A stretch of DNA of 46,233 nucleotides from Candidatus Fermentithermobacillaceae bacterium DTU015 (lineage in GTDB: Bacteria > Bacillota > Sulfobacillia > Fermentithermobacillales > Fermentithermobacillaceae): assembly GCA_001513185.1 (NCBI GenBank), contig LFST01000053.1:2733-48965 (forward strand), read 5' to 3'. The notes under the pieces were generated by a model. It did not search any database. It worked only from the letters and a program-made list of their open reading frames with translations, and was not told the DNA's origin. This document shows, piece by piece, positions 8,408-16,317 of this stretch; positions within the stretch are counted from its first letter, which is position 1; each line of letters opens with the position of its first letter. Position numbers and translations under genes: made by a program.

Positions 8408-9145
8408 ATGACTTCTGCCGTAAGAGCACTAGCCCATGCACTCAAGAGGTCAAAGTACACAGTGGTGTTAACCGGTGCCGGCGTTTCAACTGAAAGCGGC
8501 ATTCCTGATTTCAGAGGCTCAAGGGGACTGTGGAAGAACAGAGATGCCATGGAGCTTCTCAGCCTTGAAACCCTCTACTACCGCCCTGAGCTTTTCTACA
8601 CCGAAGGTCTCCGGCTGCTTAACACCATGCGCGGCAAAAAGCCCAATGCTGCCCACAAGGCGCTGGCGTGGCTTGAGGAGAGATCATTGGTACACACCAT
8701 CATCACGCAAAACATCGATGGGCTCCACTACGAATCAGGCTCTAAGAGGGTACTTGAGATGCACGGGCACCTGAGGACCTGCCACTGTCTTGAATGCGGG
8801 AACACTGCCTCATTCCAGTCCCTGCTGGATGCAGTGGAAAGCGGCCAAATTCCACCTAGGTGCAGTTGCGGCGGCATTCTAAGGCCAGATGTGGTATTCT
8901 TCGGCGATCCAATGCCACCTACCTTTGAAGAAGCTGTGCACGAGGCACGGAAGGCCGAGTTGATGCTGGTTGTGGGGTCCAGCCTTCAGGTGGCTCCCGT
9001 TTCTTATCTTCCGTCACTGAGTAAGGAGATCGCTATCGTAAACCTGGAACCTACACCTTACGACCGTACCGCGTCAATCGTGATCCACAACAAGGCCGGT
9101 ATCGTGTTCAAAGAGCTTATCGATTACCTTAAGACCCAACAATAG
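8408..9145 (+). CDS. cobB: Sir2-family NAD-dependent protein deacylase
   Basis: A 245-residue sirtuin. Diagnostic motifs occur in order: 'VVLTGAGVSTESGIPDFRG' (NAD-binding GAG and FR motifs), 'TQNIDGLH' (TQN.D), catalytic His in 'LEMHGHL', a zinc ribbon with 'CHCLECG' and 'RCSCGG', 'LRPDVVFFGDPMP', and 'VVGSSLQVAPVSYLP'. It removes acyl groups from lysines of proteins, releasing nicotinamide and O-acyl-ADP-ribose, typically tuning acetyl-CoA synthetase and other enzymes. Start set at the ATG at 8408, nine bases after AGAGGTG; an upstream in-frame GTG overlaps that site. It is monocistronic and not obviously linked with the next genes. Confidence 0.93.
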   Translation: MTSAVRALAHALKRSKYTVVLTGAGVSTESGIPDFRGSRGLWKNRDAMELLSLETLYYRPELFYTEGLRLLNTMRGKKPNAAHKALAWLEERSLVHTIITQNIDGLHYESGSKRVLEMHGHLRTCHCLECGNTASFQSLLDAVESGQIPPRCSCGGILRPDVVFFGDPMPPTFEEAVHEARKAELMLVVGSSLQVAPVSYLPSLSKEIAIVNLEPTPYDRTASIVIHNKAGIVFKELIDYLKTQQ

Positions 9146-9391
9146 CGGTCAGCTTTAACCCATAGAATATTTTCAACTGCAAAGTTTACATAATGTCCAC
9201 TCTATTCTCTGTTTGCTTAACTGGTAGCAAAGCGCTTCAGATTTCACCGAACTTTCTCCACAGATCTATGCTCCCAGATCGTCGAACGCAATTTGTGGCG
9301 ATTTTTGTCATTATTGTAATCTGCTTACAAAGGATTATGTCGTTGCTGGTAGAATTATGGCATTGTCCAAAGAATCGGCCGAGTACTCAGC

Positions 9392-9463
9392 CGGCATCCA
9401 CCTCTCAAAGGCACCACAAACTGCATCTGCTGGTGCCTTCTTTTTCTAAAGGTGGATTTGCCG
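9392..9463 (+). ncRNA. Nested hairpin RNA/leader ahead of the peptide gene
   Basis: An outer stem pairs 9392-9403 (CGGCATCCACCT) with 9450-9463 (AGGTGGATTTGCCG, small bulge). It encloses a perfect 9-bp inner stem, AAGGCACCA (9408-9416) with TGGTGCCTT (9431-9439), followed by C and five Ts. The inner stem plus T-tract is a textbook intrinsic terminator, and the outer stem would enclose the T-tract, so the two could be alternative states of a leader. A TAGAAT hexamer near 9350 could be the -10 element. It may be a leader attenuator, a small RNA or a relic element; I do not recognise a known riboswitch class. Confidence 0.5.
9408..9445 (+). terminator. Intrinsic terminator (9-bp stem plus T-tract)
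   Basis: Perfect stem 9408-9416 / 9431-9439 with a 14-nt loop and CTTTTTC after it. It may end the Sir2 transcript or attenuate the peptide gene. About 120 bases separate it from the peptide start. Confidence 0.75.
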
Positions 9464-9563
9464 ACAGGCACCTTCCTATTAACGAACGAAGCACCAGCGA
9501 AGCGTACTTTGCTTCAGGAAAATCCAACTAGGTTTTCCATCAGACAGCACGGAGGTGCATCAG

Positions 9564-9956
9564 ATGAACAAGCGCCTTCGCCTCATCGTTTGCCTGGCTC
9601 TCTTGATCGGTATTGCGCTCGGGGGTACGGCCGCGCTTACCAGAGATACCCTCGCCATATACAGGACCAGCGGACCCGTACTACCCCTGCCTCTTCCGCC
9701 GGTGGAGGACGACCCGCCTGATCCGCCCGATGTTGACGGATTCCCCGGATACTGGATCACGGCCGGCGGGCCTGTATTACCGCTTCCCCTTCCGCCAGTG
9801 GAAGACGATCCACCCGATCCACCCGATGCCGATGGATTCCCTGGCTACCGGCTGACAGCCGGCCCAGTGCTACCTTTACCACTTCCACCGGTGGAAGATG
9901 ATCCGCCCAAACCGCCCGATGTGGATTGGCTACCACCTGTGGTAATCCTCATCTAG
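9564..9956 (+). CDS. Secreted precursor with three Pro-rich repeats; candidate signalling peptide precursor
   Basis: A 130-residue protein not matched to any family I know. It starts with a basic n-region and a hydrophobic core (residues 5-25: a Sec-type signal sequence, no lipobox). After it come three consecutive units (residues 37-68, 69-99, 100-130), each containing PVLPLPLPPVEDDPP. In units 1 and 2 this is followed by 'DPPD-D-GFPGY' and a short linker ending 'TAG'; the third unit diverges to a hydrophobic end 'PPVVILI'. The start ATG at 9564 has GGAGG eight bases upstream. The gene lies directly before, and on the same strand as, an HTH-TPR regulator. The arrangement fits a pheromone precursor for an RRNPP-type receptor, though those are usually shorter and single-copy. 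A Pro-rich envelope protein is the main alternative. Confidence 0.75.
   Translation: MNKRLRLIVCLALLIGIALGGTAALTRDTLAIYRTSGPVLPLPLPPVEDDPPDPPDVDGFPGYWITAGGPVLPLPLPPVEDDPPDPPDADGFPGYRLTAGPVLPLPLPPVEDDPPKPPDVDWLPPVVILI
9672..9953 (+). repeat. Three in-frame tandem repeats of ~93-96 bp
   Basis: Units 9672-9767, 9768-9860 and 9861-9953 encode the repeated Pro-rich segment. In the 15 codons of the core, the amino acids are identical in all three copies, while 13 codons differ between copies at synonymous positions. Confidence 0.9.
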
Positions 9957-9982
9957 CATATACGAGGGCAGGCAAACATAAA

Positions 9983-10018
9983 GCCGGGAGGACATCCATC
10001 TGCCTCTCGGCTCCTCTT
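9983..10018 (+). terminator. Intrinsic terminator after the peptide gene
   Basis: A 9-bp stem GCCGGGAGG / CCTCTCGGC (9983-9991 with 10003-10011, one G-T pair), 11-nt loop, then TCCTCTTTA. It separates the peptide transcript from the regulator, which has its own promoter. Confidence 0.7.
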
Positions 10019-10053
10019 TATTACGTGTGGCTGGCTAGAGCCCTAAGAGCTGG

Positions 10054-10079
10054 TTTACAAGACAGATTCATCCTATAAT
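10054..10079 (+). promoter_or_regulatory. Probable promoter of the HTH-TPR regulator
   Basis: A perfect TATAAT lies at 10074-10079. The upstream element is poor: TTTACA at 10054-10059 is only 14 bases away, while at 17 bases the sequence is TGGTTT. This would suit an activator-dependent promoter. Confidence 0.5.
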
Positions 10080-10121
10080 TTAACCGAACCATCACCGCCA
10101 GCTTTCAGGAGGAGGATAGGC

Positions 10122-12044
10122 TTGTCGTCCCTGGAGATTTTCGCGCAGAATGTGAAAACCCTGTTAAACCAAAGAAACCTCAGGCTCAAAGACCTGGCTG
10201 AGGCAATCGACCTATCCGAATCCTACCTTTCATTGGTCCTCAACGGAACCAGGAGAAATCTCGGAGATAAGTACAAGGACCGGATTGCGGCCTTCTTCGG
10301 CGTGCCTATGTCGCAATTGTACGCAGAATTCCCTGCCTTTTCCGATAATGATGATACGCAGGCGTACACAGAAGACCCCTTACGGGCCGAAGTCAAAGGC
10401 GTAATCGATGCCTTCATCCAACGGGCCAACCTCTACTCGAAACAGATCCCATTCTATCTGGCGCTTGCGTCCCTGTCAGATCAAGAAGCCCGCTCGGTCA
10501 GAAAGTACCTTACCATGGTACTCAAGCATTTTGAAGAATCAGATTCCTCGGATAGCATCTTGCGTGAGGCCCACCTGCTGGAGCTCACAGCCCAGCAGCG
10601 CCAGGTGCTGCTGGCGTGTTCCCTTGCGGGCGATAATGCCAGGACCGAGTGGATTAGGCCGCTTTGCCAGATGCATGATACTGCGTTTCAAGAGGCCCTG
10701 GAGCAACTGGCTGCCCTGGACCTGATTTCGATCGTTGAAGATGTGTCAGGCAATCGCGTACGGCTCAAGCGAAGCCTAAGGGACGTACTCTCATCCCAGT
10801 ACACCCAGGACAAGCTCAAGCAGCTCTACGCCGATCTTGCCGCTGCCATGGAGATGTATCCCGGCGACGATCCCGGCTTCTATGCAGACCTTGCCCGCAC
10901 CTTGGTCAAGGCCGGGTTAACTTCAAGGGCGTTACCATACTACAAGCAAGCGGCCCTCGGCTACCAGGACCATAGGTTGTGGGATATGGCAGTTAAGATA
11001 TGGCACGAACTGTCCCTGGCCTACGCGGTCCTAGACAGGCCGCGCGAAAGAGGCAAATGCTTGTGCCGGTGTGCCCAGGCCCTTGCTCAAAACGGAGATT
11101 TCGACTCTGCCGATACCTTGGGCAACCATGCATTCAAAGTGTTCCAGGAAGCCCAGGCAGATGACATGCTGGTGTATTGCTGTCTTACCATGGGCAATAT
11201 ACACTCTGACACCGACTATGCCAAAGCAGCCTCATGGTACAAGAAAGGATTGGATTCCGCCGGCGTCACCTCGCCAAACTATGGACACTTGCTGATGAAC
11301 CTCGCAACCTCGTATTTTGCCCAGGGCAAGATAGATCAGGCTGAAATATGCCTCAATCAAACCAGGAGATGGATTCAAGAACACAAGCCTCAGGAAGCCT
11401 GCAGGTTAGCGTCTCATGCAGATCTGATCTCAGGGCTAATCGAATTTAGGCGCAGGAACTGGAAAGCCGCCAAACGCTACTACCAATCGGCCATAGAGCA
11501 AGCTCCTGAAAAACTGGGAGACCTGGCTGTGGCCTATCACAACCTGGGGATGATCTTCTACCGCGAAGATAGCCCAGGGATGGCCCTGGACTACCTACGG
11601 CAAGCCAGGGAACTGTTTGAACGGGATAACCTACAAAGCCGTTGGGCCAGCGCAGGCGTTGAGATCGCCAAAGTGTACATCCGGGAAGGCCGGCTAAAGG
11701 AAGCCGCTTCACTGCTTGACACTGTTCCTGACAAGCTTGACAAAGCCCATCGCACCGAATTGGGCTGGGTGTTCCTACTTAAAGCTTGCATCGAGAAAGC
11801 CAACGGTAATTATGGCCGGGCCAAAGCCATGGCAACCCGGGCACTGGAGATTTTCCACCAAGAAGAATCAGCCAGGGACGCTGCATGTGCTTCCCTATGG
11901 CTGTGCAACCTGATGGAAGCAACCGGTGATATACCCAGGGCGCAACAGCTCAGAAATACGGCCTACACCATATACTACAAGAACCACTGGGATCTCCGGG
12001 ATCTCCACAGGGAATGCACCCTGCTAGAGCCCAAGCGCAGTTAG
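10122..12044 (+). CDS. XRE-type HTH regulator with long TPR domain (RRNPP-like)
   Basis: A 640-residue cytosolic protein. Residues ~5-65 form an XRE/Cro helix-turn-helix ('LKDLAEAIDLSESYLSLVLNG', here split around the recognition helix). Residues ~150-240 look like a winged-helix or linker, and from ~245 to the end there are repeated TPR-like helix pairs, e.g. 'ALPYYKQAALGYQDHRLWD', 'AASWYKKGLDSAG', 'AAKRYYQSAIEQA', 'ALDYLRQARELFERDN' and 'AKAMATRALEIF'. This is the architecture of the RRNPP receptors (Rap, NprR, PlcR, PrgX) that bind re-imported peptides in the TPR groove, although most of those are 280-430 residues. The start is TTG at 10122 after AGGAGGAGG. It sits downstream of a secreted repeat peptide. 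An alternative is an SARP/MalT-like TPR regulator without a peptide ligand. Confidence 0.85.
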   Translation: MSSLEIFAQNVKTLLNQRNLRLKDLAEAIDLSESYLSLVLNGTRRNLGDKYKDRIAAFFGVPMSQLYAEFPAFSDNDDTQAYTEDPLRAEVKGVIDAFIQRANLYSKQIPFYLALASLSDQEARSVRKYLTMVLKHFEESDSSDSILREAHLLELTAQQRQVLLACSLAGDNARTEWIRPLCQMHDTAFQEALEQLAALDLISIVEDVSGNRVRLKRSLRDVLSSQYTQDKLKQLYADLAAAMEMYPGDDPGFYADLARTLVKAGLTSRALPYYKQAALGYQDHRLWDMAVKIWHELSLAYAVLDRPRERGKCLCRCAQALAQNGDFDSADTLGNHAFKVFQEAQADDMLVYCCLTMGNIHSDTDYAKAASWYKKGLDSAGVTSPNYGHLLMNLATSYFAQGKIDQAEICLNQTRRWIQEHKPQEACRLASHADLISGLIEFRRRNWKAAKRYYQSAIEQAPEKLGDLAVAYHNLGMIFYREDSPGMALDYLRQARELFERDNLQSRWASAGVEIAKVYIREGRLKEAASLLDTVPDKLDKAHRTELGWVFLLKACIEKANGNYGRAKAMATRALEIFHQEESARDAACASLWLCNLMEATGDIPRAQQLRNTAYTIYYKNHWDLRDLHRECTLLEPKRS

Positions 12045-12169
12045 CCAACAAAGGTGCAATGGCCTACGGCCGCGACATACCGGAAATCTGCGCAATTCCG
12101 GTAATGACCGCGCTTACCTTACTGGCTTGGCCCAGGCCGCAGACTAGGGCGGCTATACTTCTTGGGGCT

Positions 12170-13348
12170 TCATCTTCCCCGCCGGGCCTTGACCGCCTTT
12201 TCGATCCTGGCAAGGGCCTCCTCGAGGATGGCCCTGGGGCACCCTACGTTGAGCCTCATAAAGCCTGTGCCTTCAGGACCGAAAGTGGCTCCATCGTTGA
12301 GCCCGACCCGGGCTTCTTCTATAAAGAACCTCCTCAATTCTTCCTGCTCCAACCCTAAACCGCGGCAATCGAGCCAGATAAGGTATGTAGCCTCAGGCCT
12401 CATGGGCTTTATCTCCGGCACGTGCTTTGTGAGAAACTCTACGGCATAATCGACATTGGCCTCGATATATTCCAGCACCTGCCCGAGCCAATCGTCTCCG
12501 TGCTTAAATGCTGCCTCAGCTGCAATCAGCCCGAAAATGCCTGGCGCACCCATGAGCCTGCCCCGGGCCTCATTGAACCTTTCCCTGAGTTGTTGGTTGG
12601 GGATGATGGCCACAGACACGTGGAATCCCGGGATGTTGAAGGTTTTGCTGGGAGAGAAACACGTAACCGAATTCATCGCAAATTCCTCAGAAAGGGATGC
12701 AAAAGGTATATGGGAGTAACCTTTCATGATCAGCTCGCAGTGGATCTCGTCGGAGATTACAACCCCGCCTGCGCCAATGACCGTTTCCCCCATGGCCATG
12801 AGTTCTTCCCTGGTCCATACCCTGCCGCCTGGATTGTGGGGGCTACACAAGATGAACGCCCTGGCACCGTCTCTCTCAAACTTAGCCCTAAAGTCCTCGA
12901 AGTCAATCTCATAGCGGTTGCCGGAAAGCCTTAAGGGGTTTACCGCAAGCTCCCGCTTGTTGTGGGTTATGGCCGTCCAGAACGGCGGGTACACAGGGCT
13001 CTGCAGCACCACCCTGTCGCCTGGCTGGGTAAGTGCAAGCACAGCGGCATTTACCGCAGGCATAACCCCAGGGGTGATCACTATCCATTCCTTCTCTATT
13101 TTCCATCCGAACTTGGCATCGAGACGCTGGATGACTGAATCGTAAAATCCGGGGCTGACCGCTGTATATCCGAAAATCGGATGTTCCATCCGCTCCCTTA
13201 TGGCAACCATTACCGGCTCAGGCACCCTGAAATCCATGTCCGCCACCCATAGGGGCAGCACATCATCACGTCCGAAAACCTCTTCTACATTCCACTTGCT
13301 GCTGAAAGTGCTTTTCCTGTCATAGACCTTGTCAAAATCGTATTTCAC
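12170..13348 (-). CDS. patB: PatB/MalY-type PLP-dependent C-S lyase (cystathionine beta-lyase family)
   Basis: A 392-residue fold-type I PLP enzyme. Visible features are the N-terminal 'LPLWVADMDFRVPEPV' (hallmark of the MalY/PatB subgroup), 'HPIFGYTAV', 'VITPGVMPAVNAAVLAL', 'LCSPHNPGGRVW' and 'ISDEIHCELIM' (Asp contacting the PLP ring nitrogen). The Schiff-base lysine is in 'SPSKTFNIPG', and 'GFMRLNVGCPR' carries the Arg that binds the substrate carboxylate. It cleaves cystathionine or cysteine to pyruvate, ammonia and a thiol. The start is the GTG at 13348, nine bases after AAGGAG; an upstream extension lacks a site. It converges with the TPR regulator 125 bases away and stands alone. Confidence 0.9.
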   Translation of the reverse strand: MKYDFDKVYDRKSTFSSKWNVEEVFGRDDVLPLWVADMDFRVPEPVMVAIRERMEHPIFGYTAVSPGFYDSVIQRLDAKFGWKIEKEWIVITPGVMPAVNAAVLALTQPGDRVVLQSPVYPPFWTAITHNKRELAVNPLRLSGNRYEIDFEDFRAKFERDGARAFILCSPHNPGGRVWTREELMAMGETVIGAGGVVISDEIHCELIMKGYSHIPFASLSEEFAMNSVTCFSPSKTFNIPGFHVSVAIIPNQQLRERFNEARGRLMGAPGIFGLIAAEAAFKHGDDWLGQVLEYIEANVDYAVEFLTKHVPEIKPMRPEATYLIWLDCRGLGLEQEELRRFFIEEARVGLNDGATFGPEGTGFMRLNVGCPRAILEEALARIEKAVKARRGR

Positions 13349-13518
13349 AGCACAATGCTCCTTTCTTGGGAATAGGCCATGAATCAATCACGTAATCCCA
13401 AGTAGATTTTCTACAGATAGCCGCATAAAATCCTTCCCATGGGACCCTCGGGCAGCCAAAGCAAATCGCCACTGCGGCAGCCTTCCTGCAACTTTAGTAA
13501 GCCGCTGGGAAGCCAGCT

Positions 13519-13556
13519 CAAAAAACAAAAACGGCGGAAACACTCCCGCTTCCGCC
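13519..13556 (-). terminator. Intrinsic terminator of the spoIVA transcript
   Basis: On the minus strand, GGCGGAA (13550-13556 side) pairs with TTCCGCC (13533-13539 side) around a 10-nt loop and is followed by GTTTTTGTTTTTT. It lies 85 bases beyond the spoIVA stop. Confidence 0.88.
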
Positions 13557-13640
13557 ACATATGGCTATGATTCCGTGGGGCTCAGACGGAAGACCGCCGC
13601 CTCTCCGCACAATCATCCCTAAAGGCCTGCTCAGTAAGGG

Positions 13641-15119
13641 TCAGAGGATGATACAGATGAGCCCGCCTGAGCCTTCGTTGAGAATCCTGGTAATGGTCTC
13701 TTGCATCTTGGCCTTGACGTTTTCAGGCATCCTGTCGATTTTTCCTGACACGCTTTCAATCACAATGTCTTGCAAGGACTTGCCAAACAAGTCGGTAGCC
13801 CAAATCTTCCTTGGGTCGTCCTCAAATTTCTCCATGAGATAGTTCACCAGTTCAAGCCCTTGCTCCTCCGAGCCGATTAACGGGCTTACCTCAGCCTCAA
13901 CTTCGCTCTTAATGAGGTGGATTACCGGACCTCTGGCAGACAGCCTGACACCGTAGTTTCTGCCCTGCCTTACCATCTCAGGTTCTTCAAATTGCATATC
14001 TTCTAAGGTAGGCTCCACAATTCCGTATCCGGTTTCCTCAAGTTCACGCAACGCCAGGGCAAACTTGTCGTGGGTCTTTTTGGCTACCACCAGTTCGTTC
14101 AGCAAACCGAGGAGGTCCGCCTTATCCATCACGTTCTGGCCTACCCGTTCGCTCAGCACTTTGAAGAACGCTTCGTCGGTGGCTTCCAGCCTCAGGGTAG
14201 CCGTGCCGGTGCTCATCTTGACCTGCTCAACCTCAACCCTGTCTACGTAGTCCGATACACTCAAGCTCATCACGCACGAATCGATGTCCCGGATCCGCTT
14301 GACTGAATCGACAGCTGCGTTGATGTTGGCTTGGATGGTGCTCTTGAGCCAATGGGTAGAGCTTAGCATCTGGATCCACCTGGGAACCCGTACTGTGATC
14401 TCCGTCACCGGGAACTCATACAGCACTTGCTCTATGATAAGGATGATGTCGTCATGTGTAAGTTCCAGGCAGTTTGCAGGGATTACAGGCACGCCGTACT
14501 CTTCTTCCATATCGGTGGCGAGGTCCGATACATGTTTGGAATATGGATCCGTTGAGTTGAGCACTATCACAAAGGGCTTGCCGATCTCCTGAAGCTTTTG
14601 CACAACTTTTCGTTCAGGCTCTACGTAGTTCTCTCTGGGTATATCCACGATGGTGCCGTCGGTTGTGACTACTATCCCGATGGTTGAATGGTCCATAATC
14701 ACTTTCTCTGTGCCGAGTTCTGCTGCCTCTGTAAACGGGATTGGTTCTTCATACCACATGGTCCTGACCATCCGGGTTTCGTCGCCTTCGATGTACCCCT
14801 GGGCGCCTTCCACCGGGTATCCGGTGCAATCGATCACCCGGACGTTGAGGGACAGATTATCCTTAAGATCTATGGGCACCGCTTCTTCAGGCACAAACTT
14901 GGGTTCTACCGTCATTACCGTCTTGCCGGCACCTGCCTGGGGCATGGCGTCTATGGTTCGTTGCCTGTCATAGTCACCGGTGATATTGGGAATGACGAAC
15001 AGTTCCATGAACCTACGGATAAAGGTGGACTTGCCTGCCCGCATGGGGCCGACTACACCGATATATATGTCGCCACCTGTACGTTCCGCAATATCCTGAA
15101 AAATGTCGAAACTCTCCAC
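13641..15119 (-). CDS. spoIVA: Stage IV sporulation protein A (spore coat morphogenetic ATPase)
   Basis: SpoIVA polymerises with ATP hydrolysis around the forespore and forms the platform on which the coat and cortex are built. The protein matches the family from end to end: N-terminal 'ESFDIFQDIAERTGGDIYIG', Walker A GPMRAGKST at residues 24-32, and 'IDCTGYPVEGAQGY', 'VVLNSTDPYS' and 'YGVPVIPANC' in the TRAFAC-like ATPase domain. A central region and the C-terminal 'DLFGKSLQDIV' segment needed for localisation follow. Choosing the GTG at 15119 (AAGGAGG nine bases upstream) gives exactly 492 residues, the usual length. It is the last gene before a strong terminator and follows gpsA by 160 bases. 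Expected control is by mother-cell sigma-E, inferred from the family. Confidence 0.96.
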   Translation of the reverse strand: MESFDIFQDIAERTGGDIYIGVVGPMRAGKSTFIRRFMELFVIPNITGDYDRQRTIDAMPQAGAGKTVMTVEPKFVPEEAVPIDLKDNLSLNVRVIDCTGYPVEGAQGYIEGDETRMVRTMWYEEPIPFTEAAELGTEKVIMDHSTIGIVVTTDGTIVDIPRENYVEPERKVVQKLQEIGKPFVIVLNSTDPYSKHVSDLATDMEEEYGVPVIPANCLELTHDDIILIIEQVLYEFPVTEITVRVPRWIQMLSSTHWLKSTIQANINAAVDSVKRIRDIDSCVMSLSVSDYVDRVEVEQVKMSTGTATLRLEATDEAFFKVLSERVGQNVMDKADLLGLLNELVVAKKTHDKFALALRELEETGYGIVEPTLEDMQFEEPEMVRQGRNYGVRLSARGPVIHLIKSEVEAEVSPLIGSEEQGLELVNYLMEKFEDDPRKIWATDLFGKSLQDIVIESVSGKIDRMPENVKAKMQETITRILNEGSGGLICIIL

Positions 15120-15279
15120 CTGACTCTCCCTCCTTAAGAGGACGCTCCCAATAACTATATGCCAAGCCACCCTGCAACTTGATTCCAAACTAGGTGGAAG
15201 TTCGGGCAACCGTAATAGGCAATTCATAAATGGATATGAGGGACAAAGATAAATTAGAACTCAAGTTAGAGGAAGCAAA

Positions 15280-16317
15280 TCACGGCAGCAACTTGAAGAA
15301 GTATTCCTCAGGCTCGGGTTTCCGTTCCCGGTTCATGGCCTCGTAAAGCCCCTTCCGGGGCGGCAGGCCCTCGTAAAGGATCCGGTAGACTATGTCTGTG
15401 ATGGGCATCTGTACATTGTGGGTCTGTGCCAGCTGCTTCGCTGACCTCACCGTCTGGAGCCCCTCAACGGTATAACCTGTCCGCTCCAAGAAACTATGGA
15501 TCGGCTCACCTTTCCCCACGGCTATACCTGCTTGACGGTTCCTGGAAAGGTGCCCTGTGCACGTAAGCACCAGGTCGCCGATGCCTGAAAGCCCGGCAAA
15601 TGTCAAGGGTTGGGCTCCAAGGGACACACCTAGCCTGGTTATCTCGGCGATACCCCTTGAGATTATTGCAGCTTGGGCATTGTAGCCTGCCCCCATCCCC
15701 TGAGCCATCCCGCACGCCAGGGCAATTACGTTCTTGAGGGCACCGCCTATCTCCACGCCGACTATGTCTACATGGGTGTACACCCTGAAGTACTCGGTCA
15801 TGAAAGCATGTTGCACTGCCAGCCTAGTTAGCTTGTCAGCAGAAGCTACTACCGTCGCCGCAGGCAGCCTCATGGCGATTTCCTGGGCGAAGTTAGGTCC
15901 TGAGATGACGCACATCCTGTGTTCTATGGAGGGGTTGGCATCAATCCACACCTGAGATGGCCGCCTTAGGGTGTCGAGGTCGAATCCCTTGGTCGCGGTG
16001 ACAATGTAGGCATCCTCAGGGAGGCGGCCCGCTATTTCCTCCGCTACCTGGGCTAATGCAGACGAGGGGATGGCCAGCACAACCAAGGATGCACCGTGTA
16101 AAGCAGCGTCAACATCAGTGGTCACGGTGATATTCCGAGACAGTCTGATTCCAGGCAGCCTAGGGACTCCCTGGTTAGCCTCAAAATACCTGACTGTGGA
16201 CTCGCTCCGGGCCCACAAAGTCACCCGGTACCCGTTATCAGAAAGCACCACGCCCAAAGCGCCGGCCCAAGCGCCCGCACCGATGATGCACGCCTTGTCC
16301 CCTTGCTCTAGCCTCAA
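15280..16317 (-). CDS. gpsA: NAD(P)-dependent glycerol-3-phosphate dehydrogenase
   Basis: It makes sn-glycerol-3-phosphate from dihydroxyacetone phosphate for phospholipid synthesis, supplying PlsY encoded just upstream. The 345-residue protein has the Rossmann motif 'CIIGAGAWAGALGVVLSDNG', then 'VVLAIPSSAL', 'TKGFD' and 'VISGPNFAQEI', the catalytic-domain 'GGALKNVIALACGM', 'LSGIGDLVLTCTG' and 'SRNRQAG'. The canonical loop glycines G-x-G-x-W-G appear here as G-A-G-A-W-A-G-A. The start is TTG at 16317, seven bases after AAGGGG; its TTGA overlaps the plsY stop, implying coupled translation. Confidence 0.95.
   Translation of the reverse strand: MRLEQGDKACIIGAGAWAGALGVVLSDNGYRVTLWARSESTVRYFEANQGVPRLPGIRLSRNITVTTDVDAALHGASLVVLAIPSSALAQVAEEIAGRLPEDAYIVTATKGFDLDTLRRPSQVWIDANPSIEHRMCVISGPNFAQEIAMRLPAATVVASADKLTRLAVQHAFMTEYFRVYTHVDIVGVEIGGALKNVIALACGMAQGMGAGYNAQAAIISRGIAEITRLGVSLGAQPLTFAGLSGIGDLVLTCTGHLSRNRQAGIAVGKGEPIHSFLERTGYTVEGLQTVRSAKQLAQTHNVQMPITDIVYRILYEGLPPRKGLYEAMNRERKPEPEEYFFKLLP

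Noticed and set aside
9193-9531. 112-codon ORF between Sir2 and the peptide gene
   Set aside because: No ribosome binding site and it runs across a strong terminator hairpin.
12045-12169. Short ORFs between the TPR regulator and patB
   Set aside because: They are antisense to patB or lack start signals; a second pheromone-type peptide downstream of the regulator was looked for and not found.
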